From contig JAPOVD010000001.1 of the NCBI GenBank assembly GCA_026708305.1, positions 95,485 through 159,484 on the forward strand: DNA of 64,000 bases, written 5' to 3'. The notes beneath the pieces were generated by a model. That model did no database searches. It had not been told where the DNA came from and worked only from the letters and a program-made list of their open reading frames with translations. Shown in pieces: positions 45,403 to 53,767 of the stretch. The translations under genes were made by a program, and so were the position numbers. The stretch is from Nitrososphaerota archaeon (GTDB taxonomy: Archaea; Thermoproteota; Nitrososphaeria; Nitrososphaerales; Nitrosopumilaceae). How positions within the stretch are numbered: position 1 is the stretch's first letter; each line of letters starts with the position of its first letter.

Positions 45403-46224
45403 ATGAAAATTACTATAGGCCACACTCCTGATGCAGACGATGCATTCATGTTTTATGGATTATTCAATAACAAAATTGACAATAATAATTTTACTTTTGA
45501 TCATATTGTTGAAAATATTGAAATGTTAAATAAGCGTGCAATGCAATCAGAACTTGATGTAACAGCAATATCAGTTAATGCGTACCAATATCTATCAAAT
45601 TATGTCATTTTAAGAAGTGGAGGTAGTTTTGGTATTGAGTATGGGCCAATTGTAATATCAAACAAAAAAATAAACTCTGCAGATCTAAATAAAGTCACAA
45701 TCGCAGTACCAGGAGTATCTACATCAGCATTTTTATTATTAAAATTAATGATTGGAGAATTTAAATTTAGAGAAATTAATTTTGAAAAAATACCAGAATT
45801 TGTGAGTAATAATAAAGTGGATGCTGGACTTGTTATTCATGAAGTCCAATTATCATATGAGCAAGATAATTTAATTAAAATTGTTGATGTTGGCGAATGG
45901 TGGAGTAAAAAAACTAAACTTCCAGTGCCATTAGGAATAAATGTTATGAAAAATAAATTTGATCATAACACGATAAAAAAATTAGACGGATGTATAAAAA
46001 ATTCAATTTTATATGGCTTAGCTAATTTTGATGAAGCTGTTGAATATGCAATGCAATATAGTAGAGGCAAATCTATTGAACTGATTAAAAAATTTATCAA
46101 AATGTATGTAAATAATATTACTACAGATATGGATGAAATTGGAAAAAATTCAATAATGCATTTATTTGACTTAGCAAATAAAAAAAAAATTATTCGAAAA
46201 AATGTAGTAATAAATATAATTTAA
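45403..46224 (+). CDS. mqnD: 1,4-dihydroxy-6-naphthoate synthase-like (MqnD)
   Basis: 273 residues, periplasmic-binding-protein fold. GHTPDADDAFMFYGL is the hallmark of MqnD, followed by ISVNAYQYLSNYVILRSGGS, EYGPIVISNK and VDAGLVIHEVQLSY with the catalytic His. It converts cyclic dehypoxanthine futalosine to the naphthoate in the futalosine menaquinone pathway. The radical SAM gene at 46.6 kb is the MqnE-like enzyme of the same pathway. Confidence 0.87.
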   Translation: MKITIGHTPDADDAFMFYGLFNNKIDNNNFTFDHIVENIEMLNKRAMQSELDVTAISVNAYQYLSNYVILRSGGSFGIEYGPIVISNKKINSADLNKVTIAVPGVSTSAFLLLKLMIGEFKFREINFEKIPEFVSNNKVDAGLVIHEVQLSYEQDNLIKIVDVGEWWSKKTKLPVPLGINVMKNKFDHNTIKKLDGCIKNSILYGLANFDEAVEYAMQYSRGKSIELIKKFIKMYVNNITTDMDEIGKNSIMHLFDLANKKKIIRKNVVINII

Positions 46225-46300
46225 TTTATAAATTGAACCAATATAACGCATTAAATATATCATCACAGATATATGTAATCATAATTATCAACAATACAAA

Positions 46301-46573
46301 ATGGACAAAAAATTGCTGGTAACAGGTTCAGTAATGACAGTAATTGGTATGTATTTTTCTACATATTTGTATTTTAGTATGCCAGTAGCAGCCAACAACA
46401 TGAATGAAAATGATATAAATAAATTATTGCTAGATCAACAAACTAATAATAATCTAAATATACTAACAGGAATACTTATCGGAATAGGGTTTTTACTAAT
46501 ATTAATAAGTTTAGGTAACAAACTGCATTATGGTCATGCATCAAAAAAAACTAAAACTAAGCCAATAAAATAA
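46301..46573 (+). CDS. small two-helix membrane protein
   Basis: 90 residues. A first helix at about 5-28 (TGSVMTVIGMYFSTYLYF) and a second at about 53-72 (ILTGILIGIGFLLILISLG) flank an Asn-rich outer loop. A Lys-rich tail probably faces the cytoplasm. It is not recognised. It lies between mqnD and mqnE but reads with mqnD. Confidence 0.6.
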   Translation: MDKKLLVTGSVMTVIGMYFSTYLYFSMPVAANNMNENDINKLLLDQQTNNNLNILTGILIGIGFLLILISLGNKLHYGHASKKTKTKPIK

Positions 46574-46602
46574 ACATGATAATACATTAATTCAGTAGAT
46601 AA

Positions 46603-47706
46603 TTAAAATTTTTTCAGTATATTAAAAAATGTATCGCGCTGTGCTGGAATTCTGCCAATTTCTTTTGAGATTTTTATTAATTCCAAAATAGATATATTTG
46701 TTGGTTTTCCAGCTGCTTTATATATTTCTTCTGAGAAAGCCGTTCCTACTAAATCATTACCTCCATTAAGAAGAGCCACTTGTGCTAATTTTTTACCATA
46801 CGCTACCCAGTAAACAGATATGTTGGTTAAGACATTAGCAAGCATAATCCTAGAAATAGATATTATTTTTAGATCATACGTTGATGCACATTCATTGTTT
46901 ATCAATCCACGTTGTTCCAATTCTGTATTATCCAAACTAAATTTAAGTGGGATAAATGTTATAATCCCATTTGTTTTTTTTTGTAAATCTCTAATTTTTA
47001 TTAAATGATCTATTATATGTTCTGGCTTTTCAATATGTCCATATAACATAGTAGCATTACTTTTTATTCCTAGATCATGAGCTTGTTTAATTGTATCCAA
47101 CCATTCTTGTCCTGTACATTTTCCTCTAACTATTTTGGTCCTAATATTTGTGTGAAATAATTCAGCACCTCCTCCAGGCATAGAATTTAATCCTGCTCGT
47201 TTTAATCTAGATAAAATTTCTTTAATAGAATTTTTAGTCAGTTTTGACAAATAAAATATTTCCGCTGCTGTGAATGCTTTAATATGTAAATTTGGACAAG
47301 TTGCCTTGATTGTTTTCATCATATCTTCATAATAATCTAAAGTAAGTTTGGGATGAAATCCACCAACTATATGAACTTCTGTAGCTCCTAGATTTTTTGC
47401 GTAATTAATACGTGTCACTATTTCTCTTTTAGTAAGTGTATAAGAATCTTGATCATTTTCTTTTCTATAAAATGCACACATTTGACAACTTGCAGCACAA
47501 ACATTAGTATAATTCATATAGTAAGAATTAACAAACGTAATCAAATTGCCTTTTGTTTTTTTTCTAATCATATCTGCAATGGCACCTAAAACATGTACAT
47601 TATCATAATTCATCAATTCAATCCCATCACGGTATGAAAGTTCTTCTAAACCTATTGCACGTTCCAATGCATTACAACCATCAATCAACTGCGTTAGCAT
47701 ATTCAT
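46603..47706 (-). CDS. mqnE: aminofutalosine synthase (MqnE-like radical SAM)
   Basis: 367 residues. Radical SAM cysteines Cys70, Cys74 and Cys77 lie in NVCAASCQMCAFY. AGLNSMPGGGAELFHTNIR and NATMLYGHIEKPEHIIDHL are typical of MqnE and the related MqnC and CofH enzymes, with MqnE the best match. It joins an adenosyl radical to the chorismate-derived substrate. MqnA, MqnB and MqnC are not in the window. Confidence 0.84.
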   Translation of the reverse strand: MNMLTQLIDGCNALERAIGLEELSYRDGIELMNYDNVHVLGAIADMIRKKTKGNLITFVNSYYMNYTNVCAASCQMCAFYRKENDQDSYTLTKREIVTRINYAKNLGATEVHIVGGFHPKLTLDYYEDMMKTIKATCPNLHIKAFTAAEIFYLSKLTKNSIKEILSRLKRAGLNSMPGGGAELFHTNIRTKIVRGKCTGQEWLDTIKQAHDLGIKSNATMLYGHIEKPEHIIDHLIKIRDLQKKTNGIITFIPLKFSLDNTELEQRGLINNECASTYDLKIISISRIMLANVLTNISVYWVAYGKKLAQVALLNGGNDLVGTAFSEEIYKAAGKPTNISILELIKISKEIGRIPAQRDTFFNILKKF

Positions 47707-47764
47707 GTAACAGTCACCCTATTATTTCATATAAAGTTAATAATATTATAAAAGCATTAGATAT

Positions 47765-47932
47765 ATGGTATTATCATTTAAAGATGAATATAAACCAAAA
47801 TGCTACTTGTGTCAAATAGCATTCGAATCAATAGATGATCTAAAATCACATATACAGAAAATTCATAAAAAACATTATTTTAACAATTTACAAAAGAGCG
47901 TTCAAACACCAGTAGATCTAACAATATTTTAA
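47765..47932 (+). CDS. small C2H2 zinc-finger protein
   Basis: 55 residues. PKCYLCQIAFESIDDLKSHI followed by QKIHKKH gives C-x2-C-x12-H-x4-H, a classical single finger, plus a ~25-residue tail. It is divergent from mqnE, with the ATG 58 nt away, and its stop abuts the TPR gene stop. It may bind DNA or RNA. Confidence 0.7.
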   Translation: MVLSFKDEYKPKCYLCQIAFESIDDLKSHIQKIHKKHYFNNLQKSVQTPVDLTIF

Positions 47933-48403
47933 TTAATTTTTAGACATAATAGATAAAACTGTTTTTTTTCCTATGTTTGCAACATCATAATGTTTATCAA
48001 TGCTTAATGCTTTTTTAAAAAATACCAGCGCATCGTTTAATTTACCTAATTCAAGTAGTGATAGTCCTTTATATGATAATGCCATAGGATGAAATCGATC
48101 AATTTGTAATGCCAAATCGTAATAAGATATAGCTAAAGTAAATTTTTTCATAGTATGTAATACAGAACCTTTGTTTATCAATGCAAGTATATTATTTGGA
48201 TGTAATTGCAAAACTAAATCATAACATTTGATGGCTCGTTGTAACAAATTCATGTTTTGAAGTGTAACACCTTTGTCTAATAAAGCATAAATATTGTATG
48301 GTTCTAATTTCAAAATTTTATCATAATACTTTAATCCTGATTCATAATCTTCATCATCACAATAATTTGATGCCATATCAAACAGTTTTTCAGTTTTATC
48401 CAT
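47933..48403 (-). CDS. tetratricopeptide-repeat protein
   Basis: 156 residues made of about four 34-residue TPRs (YDKILKLEPYNIYALLDKGV, then CYDLVLQLHPNNILALINKG, YYDLALQIDRFHPMALSYKG, and ALVFFKKALSIDKHYDVANI). It is a protein-protein interaction scaffold with no extra domain. Its partner cannot be named. Confidence 0.9.
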   Translation of the reverse strand: MDKTEKLFDMASNYCDDEDYESGLKYYDKILKLEPYNIYALLDKGVTLQNMNLLQRAIKCYDLVLQLHPNNILALINKGSVLHTMKKFTLAISYYDLALQIDRFHPMALSYKGLSLLELGKLNDALVFFKKALSIDKHYDVANIGKKTVLSIMSKN

Positions 48404-48895
48404 TTTACTATTTAACTATGTATTTTATATATTATAAATATATAATATGATTTTAATTGTTACTAATTATTTATTGATGTTATAACGAAATTCAATTTAA
48501 TAATTTGTACTTGTTGTATTATACTAATCACATTCACATATATTATAATTTTATGATGATTATTTATAATTAGGATCAATTTAATATTTATAAAGTTAGT
48601 ATTTGGATCTAACATAGTTTTTGATAACATAGGCAATAAATCAAAATTATGTGTTATATCTTAAATTTTAAAAATGTGAAAATATTTTTTTAAATCTACA
48701 ATTTTAATTTTATATGATTGATTTTTTTATTTTAAGAATAAAACTAACATTTTTATTGATATAATCATTTAATATTTTACTTAAACTTGTAATATCATTA
48801 CGATTTAATTTTATTATAAATATTTTGTATAAAATAAATAAAAATGAACTGATGAAAAATCTTAATTAGTGCAAAAAATTTAATAAATCTAAATA
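48404..48895. other. 492-nt gene-free AT-rich stretch
   Basis: No coding frame of note, tRNA or clear repeat is seen. The sequence is almost pure A/T with short poly-T and poly-A runs. It presumably holds the promoters of the TPR gene (minus) and the HD-GNAT gene (plus). Confidence 0.7.
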
Positions 48896-50206
48896 ATGAA
48901 GAAAATTTCAAATACATTATTTAAGCATTATTTACAAAATAAAATAATAGAATTATTGCCCAAAAATTGGAATAAAAAACCATATAAAGAAATTCTTGAT
49001 TATATAATTAACTTATTCAACACTCATAATTTAGGTAAAAACTACTATGGTTATCATAACATAGATCATGAATTAGAAGTATCATATATTACAATGTTGA
49101 TCGGAACGAGCAAGAAGATCAATCAACAAGATTTAAAGTATCTTTACATTGCATCATTATTACATGATTTTGATCCAATAAAAATCATAGACAAACCTCA
49201 CGAAGAAAGTGTAATTAAATTTTTGGAGTTTGATAAAAAACTAAAAGAAATAATAAATGAATTTAAATTAAGTTTTGATATTATCAAAGTGTTGATTTTA
49301 AGGACCACATATCCATGGGAAGGGAAACTAAAAAAAAAATCAGAAAAAAAAATCAATGCAATTTTCAATGTGTTAAATGATAAAAAATATGATAAAGATC
49401 ATATAATGGAAATTGGTTGGTATTTATCCGTAATTGATAGAATTAGTGGTTACGCAATAGGAAATTTTAACAAATCAATGGACATAGCTAAAAAAAATGC
49501 ACACTCACTTACTTGGCATCCATCATTGATAGTAAGAAATACTATAATATATTTTGAAAATTTATTCAACATTGAATCTTATATGTGTAACTATGTATTG
49601 AATTTATTACCTACTACTCTACAAAAAAATTTTTTGAATAATATATTCAAGTTCATGAAGCTTAGACAACAAGAAATCAAAATAAAATCTAATTATTTGT
49701 ATAACAACATGAGCTTTGTTAGTAAAATAGAACAAAATAATAATCGAACAAATACCAAATTTATAAAAACATTATTATCAATATATGTAGAATTACCAAA
49801 ACCATTACAAATTAATAAAAATGATTTTATAAAATCAATTAAAGATGAAAATGTAATACTTACTACATTAAGATTAAAAAACCGAACTGGAAAAATAATT
49901 GGTTTTGCAAAAGGTGGGCCTATTGAAAATTATAGTTTCAAACAAAAAGTTAATGATGAAAATTACGGCTTAAAAAACACTATTTTCCTAGAGCCAATCG
50001 CATTAAAAATGGGGTATTGGGGACTACATGGCGGTAGAATGATGCGTCATGTATTCACATCACAAGCAAGAGATAAAAAATTTAAATTTTTAGCAAGTTT
50101 TGCTTTACGTAATGTAATTAAAAAACGGATCAAAAATAAAGAAGAAATAAAATTTGTAAAGTTATTTAATCCTGAACGATGGGATTATTACAGAATAAAA
50201 TTATAA
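48896..50206 (+). CDS. HD-domain phosphohydrolase fused to a C-terminal GNAT-like domain
   Basis: 436 residues. Residues ~50-190 form an HD domain: GYHNIDHELEVSY, the His-Asp pair His90-Asp91 in ASLLHDFDP, and a late metal Asp in LSVIDRISGY. Residues ~190-295 are Asn/Lys-rich and helical. Residues ~300-436 look like an acetyltransferase fold: GKIIGFAKGGPIENY, then IFLEPIALKMGYWGLHGGRM and LASFALRNVIK, ending WDYYRIKL. It stands alone between two long gene-free regions. Substrates are unknown, and the GNAT part is the less certain half. Confidence 0.65.
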   Translation: MKKISNTLFKHYLQNKIIELLPKNWNKKPYKEILDYIINLFNTHNLGKNYYGYHNIDHELEVSYITMLIGTSKKINQQDLKYLYIASLLHDFDPIKIIDKPHEESVIKFLEFDKKLKEIINEFKLSFDIIKVLILRTTYPWEGKLKKKSEKKINAIFNVLNDKKYDKDHIMEIGWYLSVIDRISGYAIGNFNKSMDIAKKNAHSLTWHPSLIVRNTIIYFENLFNIESYMCNYVLNLLPTTLQKNFLNNIFKFMKLRQQEIKIKSNYLYNNMSFVSKIEQNNNRTNTKFIKTLLSIYVELPKPLQINKNDFIKSIKDENVILTTLRLKNRTGKIIGFAKGGPIENYSFKQKVNDENYGLKNTIFLEPIALKMGYWGLHGGRMMRHVFTSQARDKKFKFLASFALRNVIKKRIKNKEEIKFVKLFNPERWDYYRIKL

Positions 50207-50596
50207 TCTAAATTTAAAGAACACAAAACAATAAATAATATTGTAATTATAATATTATAAATATATTATAATACAAACAGTTTTTGCAGAAAACAATCTG
50301 GCTATTAAATTTTTTAAAAATTATATTTACTTCATCTAAATCTAAAAATTAAGCTATGTTTTAAAATTTAGTTCTAATTATTTATTTTAAATATGATAAA
50401 TTATTTTATTTACATAGACTAAATATATTGTTGTCAAAATAGAAATACGAAATAATTTTTATTGAAATATATTAAAATAATTTTATAGTAAATTATTTAA
50501 ATTAAACAAATGTTAGATACGATAGGTAATAGAATATATTTATATCCAAACTACAAATTAATAAAATATTAAATTTTACTAGACATCATTAAAACA
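50207..50596. other. 390-nt gene-free AT-rich stretch
   Basis: No open frame, RNA gene or long repeat is recognised. Around 50236-50273 the sequence is nearly all A/T with short overlapping palindromes (such as TATAATATTATA). It separates the HD-GNAT gene from the DMT transporter. Confidence 0.65.
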
Positions 50597-51526
50597 TTGA
50601 TAAGATTTTATAGATTTAAATCATTTAATACTGGTTATTTTTCTGCATTAGCATCATCAATATTATTTGGTACAATGCCAATACTTAGTAAAAATGTTGT
50701 CATTGAAAACTCATTAACTATTTCACTAGTAATAGCAATGGTAACAATGTTAATTATGATCCCATTTGCATCAAAAAATACAATTTTAAATTTAAATCTA
50801 TTAAAACTTACTCGCAATAATGTAATATTGGTTATAATTTTAGCTTTATTAGGAACAGTTTTGGCACCAAATATTTATTTTATTGGTTTACGTCATTCAT
50901 CTGCATCAGACGCAGCAATTTTATCAAATTCAGAGATAATTTTTACTATAATACTTGCTTTAATAGTTTTTAAAGAAAAATTAATACGTACAAATTATGT
51001 TGCGTTAATATTAATTTCTGTTGGCATATTAATAATCTCAACAAAATTAGATTTTTCAAATTTACTAATAAATATAAATGAAGGCAATATATTGATTATT
51101 ACTTCAATGTTAATGTGGTCATTTGACAATAACATAAGTAAAATCTTGATTAGAAAATTGAATCCTATTCATATAGTTCAAATCAAAACTACAATAGGTG
51201 CGATAATTATTTTTTTGTTAATTAATATATTAAATATAGAGATTAAAATAAATAACGAATACATTTTTTATACAGTCACATTAGGCATAATTAGTTTTGG
51301 ATTGCCAATGTTATTTTTATATAATGCTATCAAAAATCTAGGTACAATATTATCAATATTAATTCTATCAACATCACCAATATTTGGAGTTATATATTCA
51401 GTAATTTTTTTGAATGATAAAATACATAGTTATCAAGTAGTATCAATTTTGATTATGATAATCGGAATATTGGTATTATATAAATATAGAGATGCTAATA
51501 ATGTATACCAAAGGAAAGATGAATAA
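50597..51526 (+). CDS. EamA/DMT-family transporter
   Basis: 309 residues from TTG with about ten membrane helices in two EamA halves. FSALASSILFGTMPILSKNV opens half one, GLRHSSASDAAILSNSEIIF is its conserved end, and half two begins near MLMWSFDNNISKILIR and ends FGVIYSVIFLNDKI. The family exports metabolites or amino acids. The substrate is unknown. Confidence 0.88.
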   Translation: MIRFYRFKSFNTGYFSALASSILFGTMPILSKNVVIENSLTISLVIAMVTMLIMIPFASKNTILNLNLLKLTRNNVILVIILALLGTVLAPNIYFIGLRHSSASDAAILSNSEIIFTIILALIVFKEKLIRTNYVALILISVGILIISTKLDFSNLLININEGNILIITSMLMWSFDNNISKILIRKLNPIHIVQIKTTIGAIIIFLLINILNIEIKINNEYIFYTVTLGIISFGLPMLFLYNAIKNLGTILSILILSTSPIFGVIYSVIFLNDKIHSYQVVSILIMIIGILVLYKYRDANNVYQRKDE

Positions 51527-51529
51527 CAC

Positions 51530-51655
51530 TCAATTATTGTCGTGCGGTTTAGTATATTTATTATGACATTCACAATCACATAAATATGTACTATGATTAC
51601 TTTGACAATCTACACATTCATAATGTTTATGTTTTTCACAATTAGCACACTGCAT
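51530..51655 (-). CDS. tiny Cys/His-rich zinc-binding protein
   Basis: 41 residues from ATG 51655. MQCANCEKHKHYECVDCQ, then LCDCECH holds seven Cys and several His in the pattern CxxC-x7-CxxC, resembling B-box or treble-clef ligands. It sits between the DMT gene (convergent) and a minus-strand frame with an unusual start. Confidence 0.6.
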   Translation of the reverse strand: MQCANCEKHKHYECVDCQSNHSTYLCDCECHNKYTKPHDNN

Positions 51656-51703
51656 ATAACTTTAGGTTATTAATACATATTGAAAAGTTTTTTTTGGTTT
51701 GTG

Positions 51704-52036
51704 TTATAAAGTGTTTGTGAATTTTTTAATTATATTCATATTAGTGCTGTTTAATTTTATAGTATACACTAAACTATTTATGTCGTTTAAATTAGATAAC
51801 ATTTCGACGAATTTGGTTTTATCCTTTCCACGTTCATAGATCCCACCTGACTCTTTTACACATAATGGGAATTTTTGCATTTTTAACTTAAAATCAATCA
51901 AATATGAAATAAACTTTTGGTATCGTGTTATGTCATACCAATCTACATCTTTGTCAATACAAAATGCAATCCATGTATCTATTGAATTTTGATAAATTGC
52001 CTTATTTCGTAATTTTTCAAGAGATACAAAAGTAAT
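51704..52036 (-). CDS. conserved-looking protein with an apparent ATT start
   Basis: About 110 residues if read from ATT at 52036-52034, which shares one base with the TAA stop of the upstream gene (TAATT where TAATG is usual). The frame has no ATG, GTG or TTG before TTG 51901, which would leave only 65 residues. Upstream residues such as LEKLRNKAIYQNSIDTWIAF, then DKDVDWYDITRYQKFI look like real protein with Trp and Cys. The later part has VKESGGIYERGKDKTKF. It is not recognised. Confidence 0.5.
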   Translation of the reverse strand: MTFVSLEKLRNKAIYQNSIDTWIAFCIDKDVDWYDITRYQKFISYLIDFKLKMQKFPLCVKESGGIYERGKDKTKFVEMLSNLNDINSLVYTIKLNSTNMNIIKKFTNTL

Positions 52037-52335
52037 TAGAAATCAGCTCTCTTCATTTTTGAACCACATCTAGGGCATTCAGATCCGTTAAATCTATTAT
52101 TGCATGTTAAACATACATATCTAATATTTTGTCCTTGAAAACCAAAAAAATTTCTTCCAAATCCTCTACTTCCTTTTATCTTGTTCATATAACGTTTTCT
52201 TAAAATTAATGGAAATACAATAAAAATTGCTAGAGCAGCACCTAAACCGTATGGAAATGGTAATATCATTTGTAATCCTATGCTAATAGCTAGGGACGCA
52301 AACAAAAATATCAAATACGTCTTGTAGTTAAACAA
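52036..52335 (-). CDS. membrane protein with C-terminal zinc ribbon
   Basis: 99 residues. Two close membrane helices (about 7-24 and 28-45, GLGAALAIFIVFPLILRKRY) are followed by a basic linker with Gly/Phe (SRGFGRNFFGFQGQ) and a C-terminal ribbon of two CxxC pairs (VCLTCNNRF, SECPRCGSKM). Similar helix-plus-ribbon proteins are frequent in Thaumarchaeota, but their role is unknown. Confidence 0.7.
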   Translation of the reverse strand: MFNYKTYLIFLFASLAISIGLQMILPFPYGLGAALAIFIVFPLILRKRYMNKIKGSRGFGRNFFGFQGQNIRYVCLTCNNRFNGSECPRCGSKMKRADF

Positions 52336-52541
52336 TAATGATAGTATATTTAAAAACTTTATAAAGTTTTAGAAATTATTTGGCAATGTATAATAATTAA
52401 TGTGTGTCATAATTATTGAAATCATGATTTGATTACCAATGAAATGAATGAACAATATTTTTGAAATTTCATTTTAATGAACTAGATAGTTGTTTAATAT
52501 TATTATTGCTAATTAATCTTTATCATAATTTATGATATGAT

Positions 52542-52634
52542 CGCCAGATAAGGGATTCGAACCCTTGAGTGTTAATACACAACTGTTTTCACGAATTTTT
52601 CGAGACAGTCACCATACCACTTGGTTAACCTGGC
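52542..52634 (-). tRNA. tRNA-Ser (CGA) with a short intron
   Basis: 93 nt including an intron of about 11 nt. The acceptor GCCAGGT pairs with ATCTGGC (one G-T) with discriminator G. The D-stem is ACC/GGT. The anticodon stem is ACTGT/ACAGT with an 18-nt loop; removing ~11 nt after the anticodon leaves CTCGAAA, so the anticodon is CGA. Inside, CGAA can pair with TTCG to form the bulge-helix needed for splicing. The long variable arm (GTGT/ACAC) fits a class II tRNA. T-stem AAGGG/CCCTT surrounds TTCGAAT. Confidence 0.9.
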
Positions 52635-52710
52635 ATAATTAATTTCAACATAATCTAATAATAATTTTACAATCCAAAAATAAAAAAACAATAGATTATT
52701 AATAGAACAT

Positions 52711-53736
52711 ATGGGAGTAGAACTAAAATCATTAATTCCAAATGAAAAAACACAATTAAATAAATTTTCTTCTAAGATAGTAGCAATTGATGCATATAAT
52801 GCAATATATCAATTTTTAACTACTATCAGGGGTCCTGATGGAAACCAATTAACTGACTCAAAAGGAAGAATCACTAGTCATATTAGTGGACTATTTTACA
52901 GAAATGTAAATTTTCTTTCAATAGGGATAAAGCCAATTTATGTTTTTGATGGAAAACCACTAGAAATGAAATCAACAGAAATTAAAAAGCGTCAAATATT
53001 GAAAAGTAGAGCCACATTAAATTACGAAAAAGCAAAATTGAATTTCAACATAGGAAATATGAAAAAATTTGCACAACAATCTACATCTATAAAAGATTCT
53101 ATGATTGTAGATTCAAAACATATTTTACAATTATTAGGAATTCCATATTTGCAAGCGCCTTCAGATGGAGAAGCCACAGCAGCTCATTTAACTTTAACAG
53201 ATCAAGCTTATGCTGTAGCTAGCCAAGATTTTGATTCAATATTATTTGGAGCGAAAAGACTAATACGAAATTTTACTTTAAGTGGAAAAAGGAAAATTCC
53301 AAATAAGAAATCATATGTAGAAATTGAACCAGAAATTATTGAAACTAATAAAATTTTAACCCAATATAATTTAACTAGAAGGCAACTAGTAGATGTAGGG
53401 ATATTAATAGGAACTGATTTCAATCCAAATAGCTTTCATGGGATTGGTCCAAAAAAAGCTCTAAAATTAATGCAAAAACATTCAAAATTAGAAAACATAC
53501 CTGAAATTGAAGGAGAATTACAGAAAATTAAATTTAATGATATTCGCAAAATATTTTTAGAACCTAACGTAACAAACATATCTGAAATAAAATTCAATGA
53601 GATTGATTATAAAAAGATTGAAGAATATTTAGTAAATGAACGAGATTTTTCCATGGAACGAATAAAATCATCATTGAATAAATTGAAAGCAGTTACTGAT
53701 AGAAAAAAACAGTCTCTAGAAAAATGGTTTACATAA
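52711..53736 (+). CDS. fen: flap endonuclease 1
   Basis: 341 residues. N-terminal nuclease region with Asp27 (VAIDAYNAIYQF) and Asp80 (YVFDGKP), internal acidic motif APSDGEATAAHL and SQDFDSILFGA, then the helix-hairpin-helix GTDFNPNSFHGIGPKKAL. The C-terminus QSLEKWF is a PCNA-binding box. It removes Okazaki flaps. There is one copy here, with its own upstream region. Confidence 0.96.
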   Translation: MGVELKSLIPNEKTQLNKFSSKIVAIDAYNAIYQFLTTIRGPDGNQLTDSKGRITSHISGLFYRNVNFLSIGIKPIYVFDGKPLEMKSTEIKKRQILKSRATLNYEKAKLNFNIGNMKKFAQQSTSIKDSMIVDSKHILQLLGIPYLQAPSDGEATAAHLTLTDQAYAVASQDFDSILFGAKRLIRNFTLSGKRKIPNKKSYVEIEPEIIETNKILTQYNLTRRQLVDVGILIGTDFNPNSFHGIGPKKALKLMQKHSKLENIPEIEGELQKIKFNDIRKIFLEPNVTNISEIKFNEIDYKKIEEYLVNERDFSMERIKSSLNKLKAVTDRKKQSLEKWFT

Positions 53737-53767
53737 ATTAAAGCAGTTATTAAAAAAATATGTTTGT

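Noticed and set aside
50236..50273. AT-only palindromic tract as a replication origin
   Set aside because: No origin recognition boxes or Orc1/Cdc6 gene are visible. Such tracts are common in AT-rich DNA.
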